Shown: positions 8,328 through 17,613 of the stretch, piece by piece
Layout: each line of letters opens with the position of its first letter
Position numbering within the stretch: position 1 is the first letter of the stretch
Assembly (NCBI GenBank): GCA_040768125.1
Contig: JAXGNG010000001.1
Span: 124,001 to 188,000 of the forward strand
Direction: 5' to 3'
DNA length: 64,000 nt
DNA from: RBG-16-49-21 sp040768125
Lineage (GTDB): Bacteria > Spirochaetota > UBA4802 > UBA5550
Position numbers and translations under genes: made by a program
Notes under the pieces: generated by a model
What the model was told of the DNA's origin: nothing
Databases searched by the model: none
What the model saw: only the letters and a program-made list of their open reading frames with translations

Positions 8328-10007
8328 CTAGAGATACTGGTCATTGAACATTTCTTCGTTTAGAATAATATAGGTGTATCCCTGTTCTGTAAGGAATAGC
8401 TGCCTGTTATGCGCAAATTTTTCTTCAACTGAATTAGATGTAATGATCGTATAAAAATAGGCCTTGTTCTCGCCCCTTTTGGGGCGGAGAATCCTTCCCA
8501 GGCGTTGAGCCTCTTCCTGCCGTGATCCAAAGGTGCCGGATATCTGGATGGCCACGTTAGCGTCAGGCAGATCTATCGAAAAGTTTGCGACTTTTGATAC
8601 CACGAGAATCTTTATCGTTTCTTCCTTGAATTGGCGATACAGTTCTTCCCGTTCAGCTATTGACGTGCTTCCCGTTATCATTGGTAGCTGAAACTGCCTG
8701 GCAATCTCTTTTAGTTGAGATATATATTGACCAATAATGAGGATGTTCGATGAAACGTGATGCTCGATGATTGATTTGATGATGCGAATTTTTCCATGGT
8801 TTTCTGATGCGATACGAAATTTTTCCCGATCCTTCGCGATTGAATATTTCATCCGAAGCTCGGTGGGGAGATCGATCCGTATCTCGGTGCAGAGCGCCTT
8901 GGCAATCCAGTTTGATTTCTCAAGGGTTTTCCAGGGCATGTCGAATTTTTTTGGTCCTATCAGGCTGAAAACATCAGCTTCCATGCCGTCTTCGCGTATC
9001 AGCGTAGCGGTAAGGCCCAGGCGGCGCTTGGATTGGATTTCAGATGTCATTCTGAAAACGGGTGCGGGAAGAAGATGTACCTCGTCATAAATGATAAGAC
9101 CCCAGTTTTTCGAATTGAATAGATCAAAGTGAAGAAAGGGGCCTTGCTTTTCTTTGCGGTAGGTTAGAATGTTGTAGGTGGCGATGGTTATGGGGCGTAC
9201 TTCCTTTTTTTCTCCGGAAAACTCTCCTATCTGATCCTCAGAGACCGTGGTTTTATCAAGAAGCTCCTCCTTCCACTGGCGCAGCGCGATTGTATTGGTA
9301 ACCAGGATCAGTGTTTCAGTCTGAAGAAGGCTCATGATTGCGATTCCGACTATTGTCTTGCCGGCGCCACAGGGGAGTACAACGATCCCACTTCCTCCAT
9401 CAGGACCTCCCCCTCGATAGAATGAGTTGACCGAGCTTTGCTGGTAATCGCGAATGGTAAAAGGCATGCCGCGGGAGGATACTTCTTTCATTTCGATTGG
9501 GCAGGGATCACCGTCTTCATAGCCAGCCAGATCCTCAACGGGAAAGCCGATCTTGATGAGTGCCTGCTTGATGTGCCCGCGAAAGTTGGGGCGTATCATA
9601 AGACTGTTGTCGTCTATCCGATGATCGATGAATTGCTGAAGTTTTTTTGTATTGAAGAACTCGTTGAGAAGGATGGTGTCTTCTGAGATAAGCATGACAT
9701 CGTTGTTTTTGCGGATCAGCTTTATCAGACCATACCGCCTCATTTGCTCCAGTATGGTGGTGTTAACTATTTCAGGAATTTCGTATCGGGAATAGCGAGT
9801 AAGGATATCAATGATGGACTGGTAGGATAAACCGGACGAAGCGGCGTTCCACATCGAGAGAGGTGATATTTTATACGTATGAATGTGTTCGGGACTTTTT
9901 ACCAACTCTGAAAACTGGGCGATGGAGTCGCGAGCATTTTCAAAATCCGGGTTGTCTACTTCAAGAAGAAGTGTATTATCGCTCTGTACGATTAAAGGTT
10001 TAGACAT
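8328..10007 (-). CDS. XPB/Ssl2-type DNA repair helicase
   Basis: A 559-residue superfamily 2 helicase of the XPB type. Seen: an N-terminal damage-recognition-like region of about 180 residues, Walker A CGAGKT near residue 213, the DEVH box, and the sequence TATLIRED, which contains the RED motif typical of XPB. The helicase C-terminal domain ends with QRLGRILRP. XPB unwinds DNA during repair or transcription in eukaryotes and archaea, and bacterial relatives occur in mycobacteria and spirochaetes. Its stop is five bases from the gyrA stop on the other strand. No nuclease partner gene is adjacent. Confidence 0.9.
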   Translation of the reverse strand: MSKPLIVQSDNTLLLEVDNPDFENARDSIAQFSELVKSPEHIHTYKISPLSMWNAASSGLSYQSIIDILTRYSRYEIPEIVNTTILEQMRRYGLIKLIRKNNDVMLISEDTILLNEFFNTKKLQQFIDHRIDDNSLMIRPNFRGHIKQALIKIGFPVEDLAGYEDGDPCPIEMKEVSSRGMPFTIRDYQQSSVNSFYRGGGPDGGSGIVVLPCGAGKTIVGIAIMSLLQTETLILVTNTIALRQWKEELLDKTTVSEDQIGEFSGEKKEVRPITIATYNILTYRKEKQGPFLHFDLFNSKNWGLIIYDEVHLLPAPVFRMTSEIQSKRRLGLTATLIREDGMEADVFSLIGPKKFDMPWKTLEKSNWIAKALCTEIRIDLPTELRMKYSIAKDREKFRIASENHGKIRIIKSIIEHHVSSNILIIGQYISQLKEIARQFQLPMITGSTSIAEREELYRQFKEETIKILVVSKVANFSIDLPDANVAIQISGTFGSRQEEAQRLGRILRPKRGENKAYFYTIITSNSVEEKFAHNRQLFLTEQGYTYIILNEEMFNDQYL

Positions 10008-10041
10008 TGTGTGCTTTATTTGCCTTGATGATTTGAAAATA

Positions 10042-10066
10042 ACCCAGAGAAAAAATCTCTCTGGGT
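10042..10066 (-). terminator. Hairpin terminator after the glycosyltransferase gene
   Basis: Nine-base inverted repeat ACCCAGAGA (10042-10050) and TCTCTGGGT (10058-10066) with a seven-base loop. Read on the minus strand it is followed by TTATTTT, as expected for a rho-independent terminator of the upstream gene at 10157-10864. Confidence 0.7.
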
Positions 10067-10156
10067 GGTGTAATAATTACAAAGAAAAACACGTGATATA
10101 TGAGGTCCTCTGTTTGTCAATTAATAAATAAAGACGGGAGACAAAAAGTGCATGAT

Positions 10157-10864
10157 TCAATTCGTACTTGTTCTGGGGTACAGGTTTCGTTCAGTTTCCA
10201 TTATTGTCAGGAAGTACCCTGCCGGGTCATCGTAGTGATCAAGCTCGATGGCAAAATCATTTCCGGAACTTGAGGGAATTTCGAGTACATTCAAACCAAA
10301 ATAGCGAGACTGGATTAATAGCTGGAGGAACAATCCGTGTCCGAAATCACTCAACTCCATGCGCTGCAATGAGTCGACGCGTATACCTTTCATTATGGAA
10401 AGGGGATCCGTGATATCGAATCCGGTAATATCCATGAGTTGTGTCGATATAGCTGAAACTGTTTTGATAAATGAAGTCTTTACTTTGGCATGATTGTAGT
10501 TTTCAAGTATCCTGCTGCAGGTAACGATGTCATATCCATAGGCGAGGTTTTCCAGTATTCGTGCAACGTCGGTTCTGAATTCAGTGAATGAAGAATCAAG
10601 GCTGACAAAAAAGTCATAACCCATGTCCCGGGCATATTCATATCCATGGATTACAGAGGCGCCAATGCCAAGGGGCAACTCGTGTCGTATCACCCTGATC
10701 GAGGAGTAGTCTTCAAGGATACGATCTGTTCGGTCCACCGAACCGTCATCAATGATCAGAAGGTCGTTCCCGACAGCGAGAGCTTTATCAAGCAGCACAG
10801 ATAATGATGACCCGCTATTGCAAACCGGAAGGACAATGAGTGTCTGTGGACTGGTTTCGTTCAT
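10157..10864 (-). CDS. Family 2 glycosyltransferase
   Basis: A GT-A fold family 2 glycosyltransferase of 235 residues, similar in layout to dolichyl-phosphate mannosyltransferase-like enzymes. Seen: the N-terminal nucleotide-binding strand LIVLPVCNSG, the motif IIDDGSVDRT, and a LDSSF stretch where the metal-binding acidic motif usually lies. There is no membrane segment, so it probably acts on the cytoplasmic face. ATG at 10864 gives a normal N-terminus; a TTG at 10930 would add 22 residues with no family likeness. Donor and acceptor cannot be told from sequence. It ends at a hairpin terminator. Confidence 0.8.
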   Translation of the reverse strand: MNETSPQTLIVLPVCNSGSSLSVLLDKALAVGNDLLIIDDGSVDRTDRILEDYSSIRVIRHELPLGIGASVIHGYEYARDMGYDFFVSLDSSFTEFRTDVARILENLAYGYDIVTCSRILENYNHAKVKTSFIKTVSAISTQLMDITGFDITDPLSIMKGIRVDSLQRMELSDFGHGLFLQLLIQSRYFGLNVLEIPSSSGNDFAIELDHYDDPAGYFLTIMETERNLYPRTSTN

Positions 10865-11048
10865 GATTGTTGGGAAAGCACGGATAGTGTAAAAGCAAGT
10901 AAAAAAACATCGGGGCACGGTGGTTGTCAATAATATTATTAAGATGCTCTATCGAAAAATCATGCTTGCCATGTTTCATGAAATCGATTGACACCTCCTC
11001 TCTGGCAGGAATAACTGGAGTCATCTTCAGGTTGGATGGAATAGCTGT

Positions 11049-12296
11049 ATGAAGAAAGGTGAAAACAGTTTTGTGACCGCCGCTACGGCGCTTGAAATAA
11101 TACTCGAAAAAGTAACAATAGTGGATTCGGAAACACTGGGAATCGATGACGCTTTCGGCCGAATAGTCGCTGAAGACATATGTGCGGTTGCCAATGTGCC
11201 TCCATTTGACAACTCTGCAATGGATGGATTTGCCCTGCGAAGTGAAGATACGACGAATGCGACAAAAAAACAGCCGGTTCGCTTTCGCGTAGTCAGTGAG
11301 CTTAGGGCGGGAAGTGTAATCGGGGATCAGGGTGTAGCTCCCATGACCGCGATACGGATAATGACCGGGGCCCCGGTGCCGGTGGGGGCGGATTCCGTAA
11401 TTCCGGTTGAGGACACCGAGACTGATTCCGATGGGAGTGTAAAGATTTTCCAAAGGCTGAGAGCACATGAAAATGTACGGTTTGCCGGAGAGGATATGCG
11501 CACCGGGGAAACGGTGCTGGAACGTGGGATGAAACTTGGCTCGGCCGAAATAGGTCTATTGGCGGCGGTTAACAGGGATACTGTTACGGTATATAGAAAA
11601 CCACGCGTGGCGATTATTTCGACGGGAGATGAAATTGGAGAGGTTGGCGCAGAACTTCGTCCCGGGCAGATACGAAACAGCAATGCCCATACGCTTCGAT
11701 GCGAGGTGGAAAAGTATGGCGGGATTCCGACGTATATTGGTATAGCGCGGGATGAGCCAGAAGCAACACGGGATGTTTTTACAAGGGCTCTGGAACATGA
11801 TATTATAATTTCAACAGGGGGAGTGTCTCTTGGAGAATATGATTTCGTCCAGGATGTGGTTGAAAGCCTTGGATTGAAGATAGCGGTCCATGGATTGAGG
11901 ATAAAACCGGGGCGCCCCATGACATTTGGGGCAATGGGAGACACGATATTTTTTGGACTTCCAGGGAACCCGGTTTCCACAATGGTTACGTTCATGCAGT
12001 TTGTGCGGCCGGCGCTTTTGAAAATGGGAGGAGCGCGCAGAATAGGTAAGCCGGAAATACCGGCAGTGATTGAAGATTCAATTACAAAGCGTCCCGGACG
12101 ACGAGAATATATCCGAGGAAGCTACACGACAAAAGGCGGTCGCGTGGTTGTCTCGACGACGGGACCTCAAGGATCGGGAATACTTCGCTCGATGAGCAGG
12201 GCTAATTGTCTGATTATCGTTCCCGAGGATGTATCGGAGTACAAACCCGGGGATGTCGTAGTGATTCAGCTTATCCATCATGAGGAGATCATGTGA
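11049..12296 (+). CDS. moeA: Molybdopterin molybdenumtransferase MoeA
   Basis: A 415-residue MoeA, which inserts molybdate into adenylyl-molybdopterin to make the molybdenum cofactor. Seen: the N-terminal FDNSAMDGFA motif, the MoCF-binding domain with STGDEI and STGGVSLGEYD, the FFGLPGNPVS motif, and the C-terminal beta-barrel domain. It overlaps the next gene by four bases (GTGA), so the two are probably translated together. No other molybdenum cofactor gene or molybdoenzyme lies in the window. Identification is secure. Confidence 0.95.
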   Translation: MKKGENSFVTAATALEIILEKVTIVDSETLGIDDAFGRIVAEDICAVANVPPFDNSAMDGFALRSEDTTNATKKQPVRFRVVSELRAGSVIGDQGVAPMTAIRIMTGAPVPVGADSVIPVEDTETDSDGSVKIFQRLRAHENVRFAGEDMRTGETVLERGMKLGSAEIGLLAAVNRDTVTVYRKPRVAIISTGDEIGEVGAELRPGQIRNSNAHTLRCEVEKYGGIPTYIGIARDEPEATRDVFTRALEHDIIISTGGVSLGEYDFVQDVVESLGLKIAVHGLRIKPGRPMTFGAMGDTIFFGLPGNPVSTMVTFMQFVRPALLKMGGARRIGKPEIPAVIEDSITKRPGRREYIRGSYTTKGGRVVVSTTGPQGSGILRSMSRANCLIIVPEDVSEYKPGDVVVIQLIHHEEIM

Positions 12297-13291
12297 GGAG
12301 AGGTGCCGGCATCGTTATGATTTCCGGAGGGCTGGACAGCCTCCTGGCGATCCGTGTACTCATGGAACAAGATGTTGATCTAATCGGTTTCCATTGTATC
12401 CTTCCCTTCGTTAATCCTGAAGCAGATCCTGCCACGCTACCCGCGGTGCTGTCTGCGGAAAAGCTTGGCATTTCCGTTTACACCCACCGGTGTGATAAGG
12501 AATATATCGACATCATAAAAAACCCGCCTCACGGATATGGAAAACGAGCGAATCCATGCATTGACTGCCATATATACTTTCTCAGAAAGGCCGCGATATA
12601 CATGCGTGAAATAGGGGCGGACTTCGTCGCGACAGGAGAGGTCGCAGGCCAGCGACCGATGTCCCAGATGCGCGGAACAATGAACCATATTGAAAAGGAA
12701 TGCGGTTTGGCGGGGAGATTGCTCCGTCCCCTCTCTGCAAAGCTGATGAGGCCCACGATCCCGGAAACAGAGGGTGTAATCGATCGCGAAAGGCTCTTGG
12801 GTATCAGCGGTAGATCAAGGAAGGTACAGCTTGAACTCGCGCGCGTTTACGGAATCGAGGAGTATGAGACTCCCTCCGGCGGATGCCTGTTTACCGATGT
12901 AAACATTTCCAGAAGAGTGCATGACCTGTTTCACCATCATGAAGACGCTGATGCTCTTGATGTCTATCTCCTGGCCATTGGAAGGCATTTAAGAATTAGT
13001 GATGTGACCAAGATAATTGTAGGGAGAAATGAAAAGGAGAATGAAGCATTAGAAAAACAGATGGCGAAGGCCGATATGTTCTGCCTGCCTGAATTTAAGG
13101 GTCCCGCAATTTACGTTAAGGGCGCTACTACCAGGGCAGAAAAGCAACTTATTGGGCGAGTGCTTCTCTATTATGGTAAAAACATTTCCGGAGAGGGTGT
13201 TATGAGAATTTTTAAACATGGAATTGACAATGGAACAATGACAATTACGAGTAGTGAAGATGCCTGGAATATTGAAGGCATGATGATATAG
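12293..13291 (+). CDS. PP-loop tRNA-thiolation-like ATPase
   Basis: A 332-residue protein with a PP-loop ATP pyrophosphatase domain at its N-terminus (SGGLDS at about residues 11-16) and a conserved CIDCH Cys pair near residue 83. This layout matches ThiI/MnmA-related tRNA sulfurtransferase proteins that lack the THUMP domain. The C-terminal third may be an additional RNA-binding-like domain. The start is GTG overlapping the moeA stop. Thiolation of a tRNA uridine is the likely role, but the exact site is not settled by sequence alone. Confidence 0.75.
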   Translation: MRRGAGIVMISGGLDSLLAIRVLMEQDVDLIGFHCILPFVNPEADPATLPAVLSAEKLGISVYTHRCDKEYIDIIKNPPHGYGKRANPCIDCHIYFLRKAAIYMREIGADFVATGEVAGQRPMSQMRGTMNHIEKECGLAGRLLRPLSAKLMRPTIPETEGVIDRERLLGISGRSRKVQLELARVYGIEEYETPSGGCLFTDVNISRRVHDLFHHHEDADALDVYLLAIGRHLRISDVTKIIVGRNEKENEALEKQMAKADMFCLPEFKGPAIYVKGATTRAEKQLIGRVLLYYGKNISGEGVMRIFKHGIDNGTMTITSSEDAWNIEGMMI

Positions 13292-13294
13292 ATT

Positions 13295-13942
13295 ATGGCG
13301 TTGAAAAGACGCGGGATCTGTGTCTCATTCATGGCCTCAGGAGCCGGCCACATTTTTTTCTCCGTCGCACGTGCCATAGTTGATGGAAGAATCAGGGCAA
13401 CAACTGGCGTGGTGATAACTGACCGTAAAGATGCAGGGGTAAGGCACAGAGCGGAGAAGCTGGGGGTTCCCTCAAGGTTGATAGATCCGAGTTTATTTCC
13501 GGATCATCACGCTCATGAAGATGCAATTATAAAAACGCTTGATGAGTACGGGACCGAGCTGGTCGTGCTTGCGGGATACCTGCGCATTCTTTCGCCCTAC
13601 ATTGTTGGACAATACACGAACAGAATCATCAACGTGCATCCATCTCTCCTTCCGGCGTTTCGAGGTCGCAAGAGCCAGGCGAAGGCCGTTGAATACGGCG
13701 TAAAGATTAGCGGCTGTACGGTGCATTTCGTTGATTACGGAATTGATACGGGTCCGATCATTGCCCAGAAAGCCGTTCCCGTCATGGAAAATGATACAGA
13801 GCGTTCACTTGCCATGAGAATCAGGAAAGAGGAATGCATGCTTCTAATTAATGCGGTGAAGCTCTATTGCGAGGATAGATTGACGGTAATTGGAAGACAT
13901 GTGCGGATAAAACGAGGAGGTATTATTGGCAGAAAAAATTAG
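13295..13942 (+). CDS. purN: Phosphoribosylglycinamide formyltransferase
   Basis: A 215-residue PurN-type enzyme, which transfers a formyl group from 10-formyl-THF to GAR in purine synthesis. The catalytic triad is intact: Asn and His in INVHPSLLPAFRG and Asp in DYGIDTGPI. The N-terminal phosphate-binding loop is unusual, SGAGHIFFS where the family normally has SGxGSN, so substrate contacts may differ. It starts three bases after the PP-loop gene. The related formyltransferase family could fit, but the catalytic core favours PurN. purD and purA occur elsewhere in the window. Confidence 0.85.
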   Translation: MALKRRGICVSFMASGAGHIFFSVARAIVDGRIRATTGVVITDRKDAGVRHRAEKLGVPSRLIDPSLFPDHHAHEDAIIKTLDEYGTELVVLAGYLRILSPYIVGQYTNRIINVHPSLLPAFRGRKSQAKAVEYGVKISGCTVHFVDYGIDTGPIIAQKAVPVMENDTERSLAMRIRKEECMLLINAVKLYCEDRLTVIGRHVRIKRGGIIGRKN

Positions 13943-13992
13943 GTGCTCAGAATAATCCGATTCAAGCTAAATACAGTTTGATGTTTTATGGA

Positions 13993-14349
13993 TTATTCCT
14001 TCATAAATTTTTTTCTTAAGTCCTTATCCCTGATTCTAAAGGTAATGCGAATTCCCTCCGGGACAGATGTTCGATCGATTATTACGCCATTTTGCAATGG
14101 CCCTTCAAATTCTTCCCTTATCTTAATGATGTCGGTATACAAGCTTTTATTTCTGACCCTTACTTCAACGATATCTTTCAGTATCTGGTGACGGGCATTG
14201 TCAACTGCCTGACGCTCATTCCCTCCGGAAACGATTACCGTGTAAGTGTCATTACCACTCCAACCGGCTCCACTGACAACACCTTCGTGCATTGAGCAGG
14301 ATAAAGATAAAAGAAAAAATGCGCAAAAAACTAGAGTTTTTTTAATCAT
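13993..14349 (-). CDS. Putative lipoprotein (paralogue of 15196-15657)
   Basis: A 118-residue protein with a short lipoprotein signal ending LSLSC, of spirochaete style. The mature part has the pattern GWSGNDTYTVIVSGG followed by DNARHQIL. The lipoprotein encoded at 15196-15657 carries a matching pattern, GWVNDNTFMIAAGG and NARHHVI, so the two look paralogous. Both resemble small LPP20-like lipoproteins in layout, but I do not claim membership. The function is unknown. It points away from the membrane-protein gene that lies between the paralogues. Confidence 0.7.
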   Translation of the reverse strand: MIKKTLVFCAFFLLSLSCSMHEGVVSGAGWSGNDTYTVIVSGGNERQAVDNARHQILKDIVEVRVRNKSLYTDIIKIREEFEGPLQNGVIIDRTSVPEGIRITFRIRDKDLRKKFMKE

Positions 14350-14593
14350 GAAAAGGTATCCCCAATAAGAAGCCTTTTAAATCAATACACTTGTTACACA
14401 TTGATTATTAATATCGCAGTTGCCCTCATGGAAAAAGGATGGTTCCAAGGATCAGGGTATTTATATAAATTTTCAAGTAAAAAAGGACGCACCTGGGAAG
14501 CAGTTAATGTATTAGAGGGGAGGTTACGCATGTCCTTAAAAGAGTTGACTTTTCTCTGGTCTGGGAAATGAATAGTTTAATTCACGAGGGGGG

Positions 14594-15139
14594 GTGGTCG
14601 TTGTGGTATTCGATATCATCATACTCTACGTGCTGTATTGTGCCGTGATGATATGCATCGGCTACTATACAAGTCTTTTTATGACCAAAGATACTTATAC
14701 CAGGGATGAATTAAAAAGTATCATGCCGTTTTTTGCTCAGTACTGGAGAAGTATCTCCGGAAGCCACTCGGTGCTATTGGTATTATTTGTTTTCCTGATT
14801 AGCTCATTCCTGGGGGTGTTGCTGCCGTTGCTATCGGATGGATGGTTCCTCAATTCTTCTATCATTTTTATAATCATTTTTATTATATTTCCGATGATGC
14901 AAGGCAGCCTGGAAAGGGCGCAGGTGACAACCGGTGGAGATTTTTCTGATACCGCTGCAAATATTTTTTCAAAATATTACAATTTTATTGTAATCGGGTT
15001 CGGGTGCGGGACGGCAACAGCTCTGATGTATAACTGGGGATCAAGAGATGTAATTCATTTTACCTGGTTTTTCATAAACTTTGTGATTCTTACGATATGT
15101 ATCGGTGTTGCGGTAAAAAGGGCATACAACCATGAGTAG
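14594..15139 (+). CDS. Multi-pass membrane protein of unknown function
   Basis: A 181-residue protein with about five hydrophobic segments, at roughly residues 3-25, 55-80, 87-102, 129-147 and 154-173. I recognise no family. The start is GTG at 14594, with a GTG at 14603 as an alternative and a G-rich site just upstream. It lies between the two paralogous lipoprotein genes and 56 bases before the second, with which it may be cotranscribed. Reading frame and codon use look genuine. Confidence 0.65.
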   Translation: MVVVVFDIIILYVLYCAVMICIGYYTSLFMTKDTYTRDELKSIMPFFAQYWRSISGSHSVLLVLFVFLISSFLGVLLPLLSDGWFLNSSIIFIIIFIIFPMMQGSLERAQVTTGGDFSDTAANIFSKYYNFIVIGFGCGTATALMYNWGSRDVIHFTWFFINFVILTICIGVAVKRAYNHE

Positions 15140-15195
15140 CTGCATGGGGAGAAGGGCGCGTGGTTTTTCAGAAAGGAAAATCAAGGAGGTAAACC

Positions 15196-15657
15196 ATGAA
15201 TATCAATAGAATGCGAGATAACGCGCTGCTTGTCATGGTCGCCGCACTGGTCTGCCTTGCATCATGCAGCAGTAAAAATATCGACGGATCAAATGACCAT
15301 GGTTTTTCCCGGTCCGATGGATGGGTGAACGACAATACATTTATGATAGCTGCCGGGGGGGTACCCACGCGAACGATTATGGATATTAAGAAAAGAGAAC
15401 AGAACTCATTAAGGGCAGCGATCATTAACGCGCGTCACCATGTAATTGAAAGGTTTAAGGCATACGGGGGAAAAGATTCGGCGGATGTGGAAAATTTCGA
15501 GATGACCGGCAACGCCGTGGCTCAGGAATTGCGAGGCATAGTTGAGCGCGGTTCAGTCCATAACCCGACGTGGGACAAAGATCAAAATTGTTCGATATAT
15601 TACCGAGTCACGGCCCCAGGGCTGAAAAAGAAAGTCGCCATTGCAAAGTGGGATTAG
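15196..15657 (+). CDS. Putative lipoprotein (paralogue of 13993-14349)
   Basis: A 153-residue lipoprotein with the signal MNINRMRDNALLVMVAALV and lipobox LASC. Its mature part contains GWVNDNTFMIAAGG and, further on, RAAIINARHHVIERF, which matches the lipoprotein at 13993-14349 in order and spacing except for an insertion of about ten residues. An AGGAGG ribosome site precedes the ATG. It probably sits in the inner or outer membrane facing the periplasm. Function unknown. Confidence 0.75.
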   Translation: MNINRMRDNALLVMVAALVCLASCSSKNIDGSNDHGFSRSDGWVNDNTFMIAAGGVPTRTIMDIKKREQNSLRAAIINARHHVIERFKAYGGKDSADVENFEMTGNAVAQELRGIVERGSVHNPTWDKDQNCSIYYRVTAPGLKKKVAIAKWD

Positions 15658-15681
15658 ATTAACAATCATCAGAAAATAAAA

Positions 15682-15706
15682 AAGGCCGTTGGAAAACCAC
15701 GGCCTT
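15682..15706 (-). terminator. Terminator of the 5S rRNA gene
   Basis: A stem of ten base pairs with one bulged base, AAGGCCGT/ACGGCCTT plus GG/CC, closing a short AAAA loop. Read on the minus strand it is followed by TTTTTTATTTT (15671-15681). This is a classic rho-independent terminator, about 25 bases after the 5S 3' end. Confidence 0.85.
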
Positions 15707-15731
15707 GTAATAATGAATAATGTATTCCTAG

Positions 15732-15849
<118 letters not shown>

Positions 15850-15856
15850 CTTACCA

Positions 15857-15883
15857 TTTGTTTGAAAGGTGCGGATTTGTCAA
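15857..15883 (-). promoter_or_regulatory. Possible promoter of the lone 5S rRNA gene
   Basis: A perfect -35 hexamer TTGACA lies on the minus strand at 15878-15883, 28 bases upstream of the 5S 5' end. The expected -10 position holds CAAATG or AAATGG, a poor match. The placement fits initiation at or near the mature 5' end. Only the -35 is convincing. Confidence 0.4.
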
Positions 15884-16009
15884 TAAAAATAGTTATTTTT
15901 TTTCTGTAATAACAAATATTTTTAAATTGATCAGGAGTGACGTATATAGCCATGTCAGGTCTGGTACAATTATCATGAATATTTTTCAGTCGAATGAAAG
16001 CCTGAAGTA

Positions 16010-16843
16010 TCAATTGGAGGGCTTTTTTTTATACTGATAAAGATAGTCTATGGCCGTTTCCGTTTCACCTTTTAAAAGATGACAGAGGCTTAGGGCTATA
16101 AGGTTGTCAGCATTGCTGTGGATATTGACCTGGAGCGAGGCGATTTTTTCTTCCATGGTGCCATAGCGATCGGAATATATTTCAACCGGAACGGATTTAA
16201 TGTATTCTTCGAAGTACCTGTAACCGTCGGATCGCGCAGCGACTTCCTTCGTAATTTTTGCGGATTCGTCAATTCGGCCCATCTTTAGAAGTATGTCGGA
16301 TTTCAGTTCCCTCAGCGTGAGGGTCTCTTTGTCGAGGGTAAGAATGCGATCCAGAAGCGCAAGGGAGCGATCATAACGGGATGAGTTGTAATAGATGATG
16401 GCGAGTGCGGTAAGGGCCACCCGATTTTCAGGTACATGTTGCAGTACCTTTCGAAAACTCTCTTCTGCACTTTCGAGATCATTGCGCCTGCTGTGACAAA
16501 GACCAGAAACAAGGAGTGAAAGGTAAAATCTTTCATTTATCTCAAGGGATTTCGAAAGATGATCAAGGGCCTGTGAATAGTTGCCCATCTTGTAATAAAT
16601 ACAACCCATATTGAAATGCGTAATGTAATCGCGGCCAAGCGTCAGGGCGGCACGGTAACACTGCATAGCCTCATGTAGCTTGTTTAATCTGGAATAGAGT
16701 GATCCGAGATTAAGGTAGGCGTTCCGGTAGTCTGGATCATTGCGAAGGAGCTCCATGTACGCTTTCATGGCTCCATCAAAGTCAGATTGCTTTTCAAGCT
16801 GTAATGCTTCGTTGAATCGTTGATTCGATGAACGTGCGGCCAT
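16010..16843 (-). CDS. TPR repeat protein
   Basis: A 277-residue protein made largely of tetratricopeptide repeats, for example AYLNLGSLYSRLNKLHEAM, THFNMGCIYYKMGNYSQAL and SLLVSGLCHSRRNDLESA. TPR proteins are scaffolds for protein contacts; the partner here is unknown. I chose the ATG at 16843 because AAGGA lies seven bases upstream; ATG at 16876 and TTG at 16939 are in-frame alternatives. No signal peptide is evident, so a cytoplasmic location is likely. Its 3' end lies 160 bases from the lone 5S rRNA gene. Confidence 0.8.
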   Translation of the reverse strand: MAARSSNQRFNEALQLEKQSDFDGAMKAYMELLRNDPDYRNAYLNLGSLYSRLNKLHEAMQCYRAALTLGRDYITHFNMGCIYYKMGNYSQALDHLSKSLEINERFYLSLLVSGLCHSRRNDLESAEESFRKVLQHVPENRVALTALAIIYYNSSRYDRSLALLDRILTLDKETLTLRELKSDILLKMGRIDESAKITKEVAARSDGYRYFEEYIKSVPVEIYSDRYGTMEEKIASLQVNIHSNADNLIALSLCHLLKGETETAIDYLYQYKKKPSN

Positions 16844-17171
16844 GATTGTGTCCTTTATGGAGTGGTTCCTCATCATTTCCAAGAATACGACACTCGTAGT
16901 AGTTATTGTAGATAAATAATCAATGGGTGGCAATAACAATTTAGTAATTAAAAAGAGGATTTGCTGGATACTGTTCTAGGACGTGTAATCCGGACTGATT
17001 TCCTTCCCGTGCATGTCATCATCGATTACCGGGGCCTCTTGGAAACATTAAACGGGATGAATTGGTTCTCCATTAAATCTAACGGAAAAAAATATACCGG
17101 ATTATCGCGAAGTGATTATCTTGACAAAGAGACTATGATACTAAATATGTGATCTTCTATGCCAATCAGCC
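16844..17171. other. Gap between the TPR gene and dut
   Basis: A 328-base divergent gap. It contains a TTG-started 63-codon frame at 16961-17152 without good start signals, and a TTGACA at 17121-17126 with TAAATA 15 bases later that may be the dut promoter. I see no RNA gene. Confidence 0.3.
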
Positions 17172-17606
17172 ATGGTAGATATTAAAATTAGGACATTTGC
17201 GGGAGCCGCTATCCCGATCTATAAGAGCGCGGGTGCCTCCGGCGCCGATGTGAGCGCTCGAGTAGATGAATCGATTATTTTAAAACCCGGGGAAACGGCC
17301 CTGGTCCCCACCGGAATTGCCATTGAACTTCCTGAGGGATATGAGGCCCAGATTCGTCCACGAAGCGGCTTGGCCATTAAGCACGGTATTACCCTGCTCA
17401 ATACTCCTGGGACCATTGACTCGGATTATAGAGGTGAAATCAAGGTCATCATGACGAACCTTGGTAGCGCGGAATTCGTAATTACCGATGGCATGCGTAT
17501 CGCACAGATGGTATTTTCAAGAACACTGCGGGGGAATTTCATTATTGTTGATGAGCTTGGAGAAACGGATAGAAACGAAGGCGGTTTCGGGCATTCAGGA
17601 GTATAA
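17172..17606 (+). CDS. dut: dUTP diphosphatase
   Basis: A 144-residue trimeric dUTPase, which hydrolyses dUTP to dUMP and keeps uracil out of DNA. All five family motifs are visible: GASGADV near the start, PRSGLAIK, the NTPGTIDSDYRGEI segment with the catalytic Asp and Tyr region, RIAQMVF, and the C-terminal GGFGHSG arm. Length is normal. It lies eight bases before the RNase J gene and probably starts the dut-RNase J-uppP-ftsK run. Confidence 0.96.
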   Translation: MVDIKIRTFAGAAIPIYKSAGASGADVSARVDESIILKPGETALVPTGIAIELPEGYEAQIRPRSGLAIKHGITLLNTPGTIDSDYRGEIKVIMTNLGSAEFVITDGMRIAQMVFSRTLRGNFIIVDELGETDRNEGGFGHSGV

Positions 17607-17613
17607 TGGATAG

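Noticed and set aside
15850..16009. 23S or 16S rRNA fragments near the 5S gene
   Set aside because: The flanks show no rRNA-like sequence, only AT-rich gap and the end of the TPR gene.
16961..17152. A 63-codon frame upstream of dut
   Set aside because: It needs a TTG start with the purine-rich site almost touching it, has no recognisable domain, and probably contains the dut promoter.
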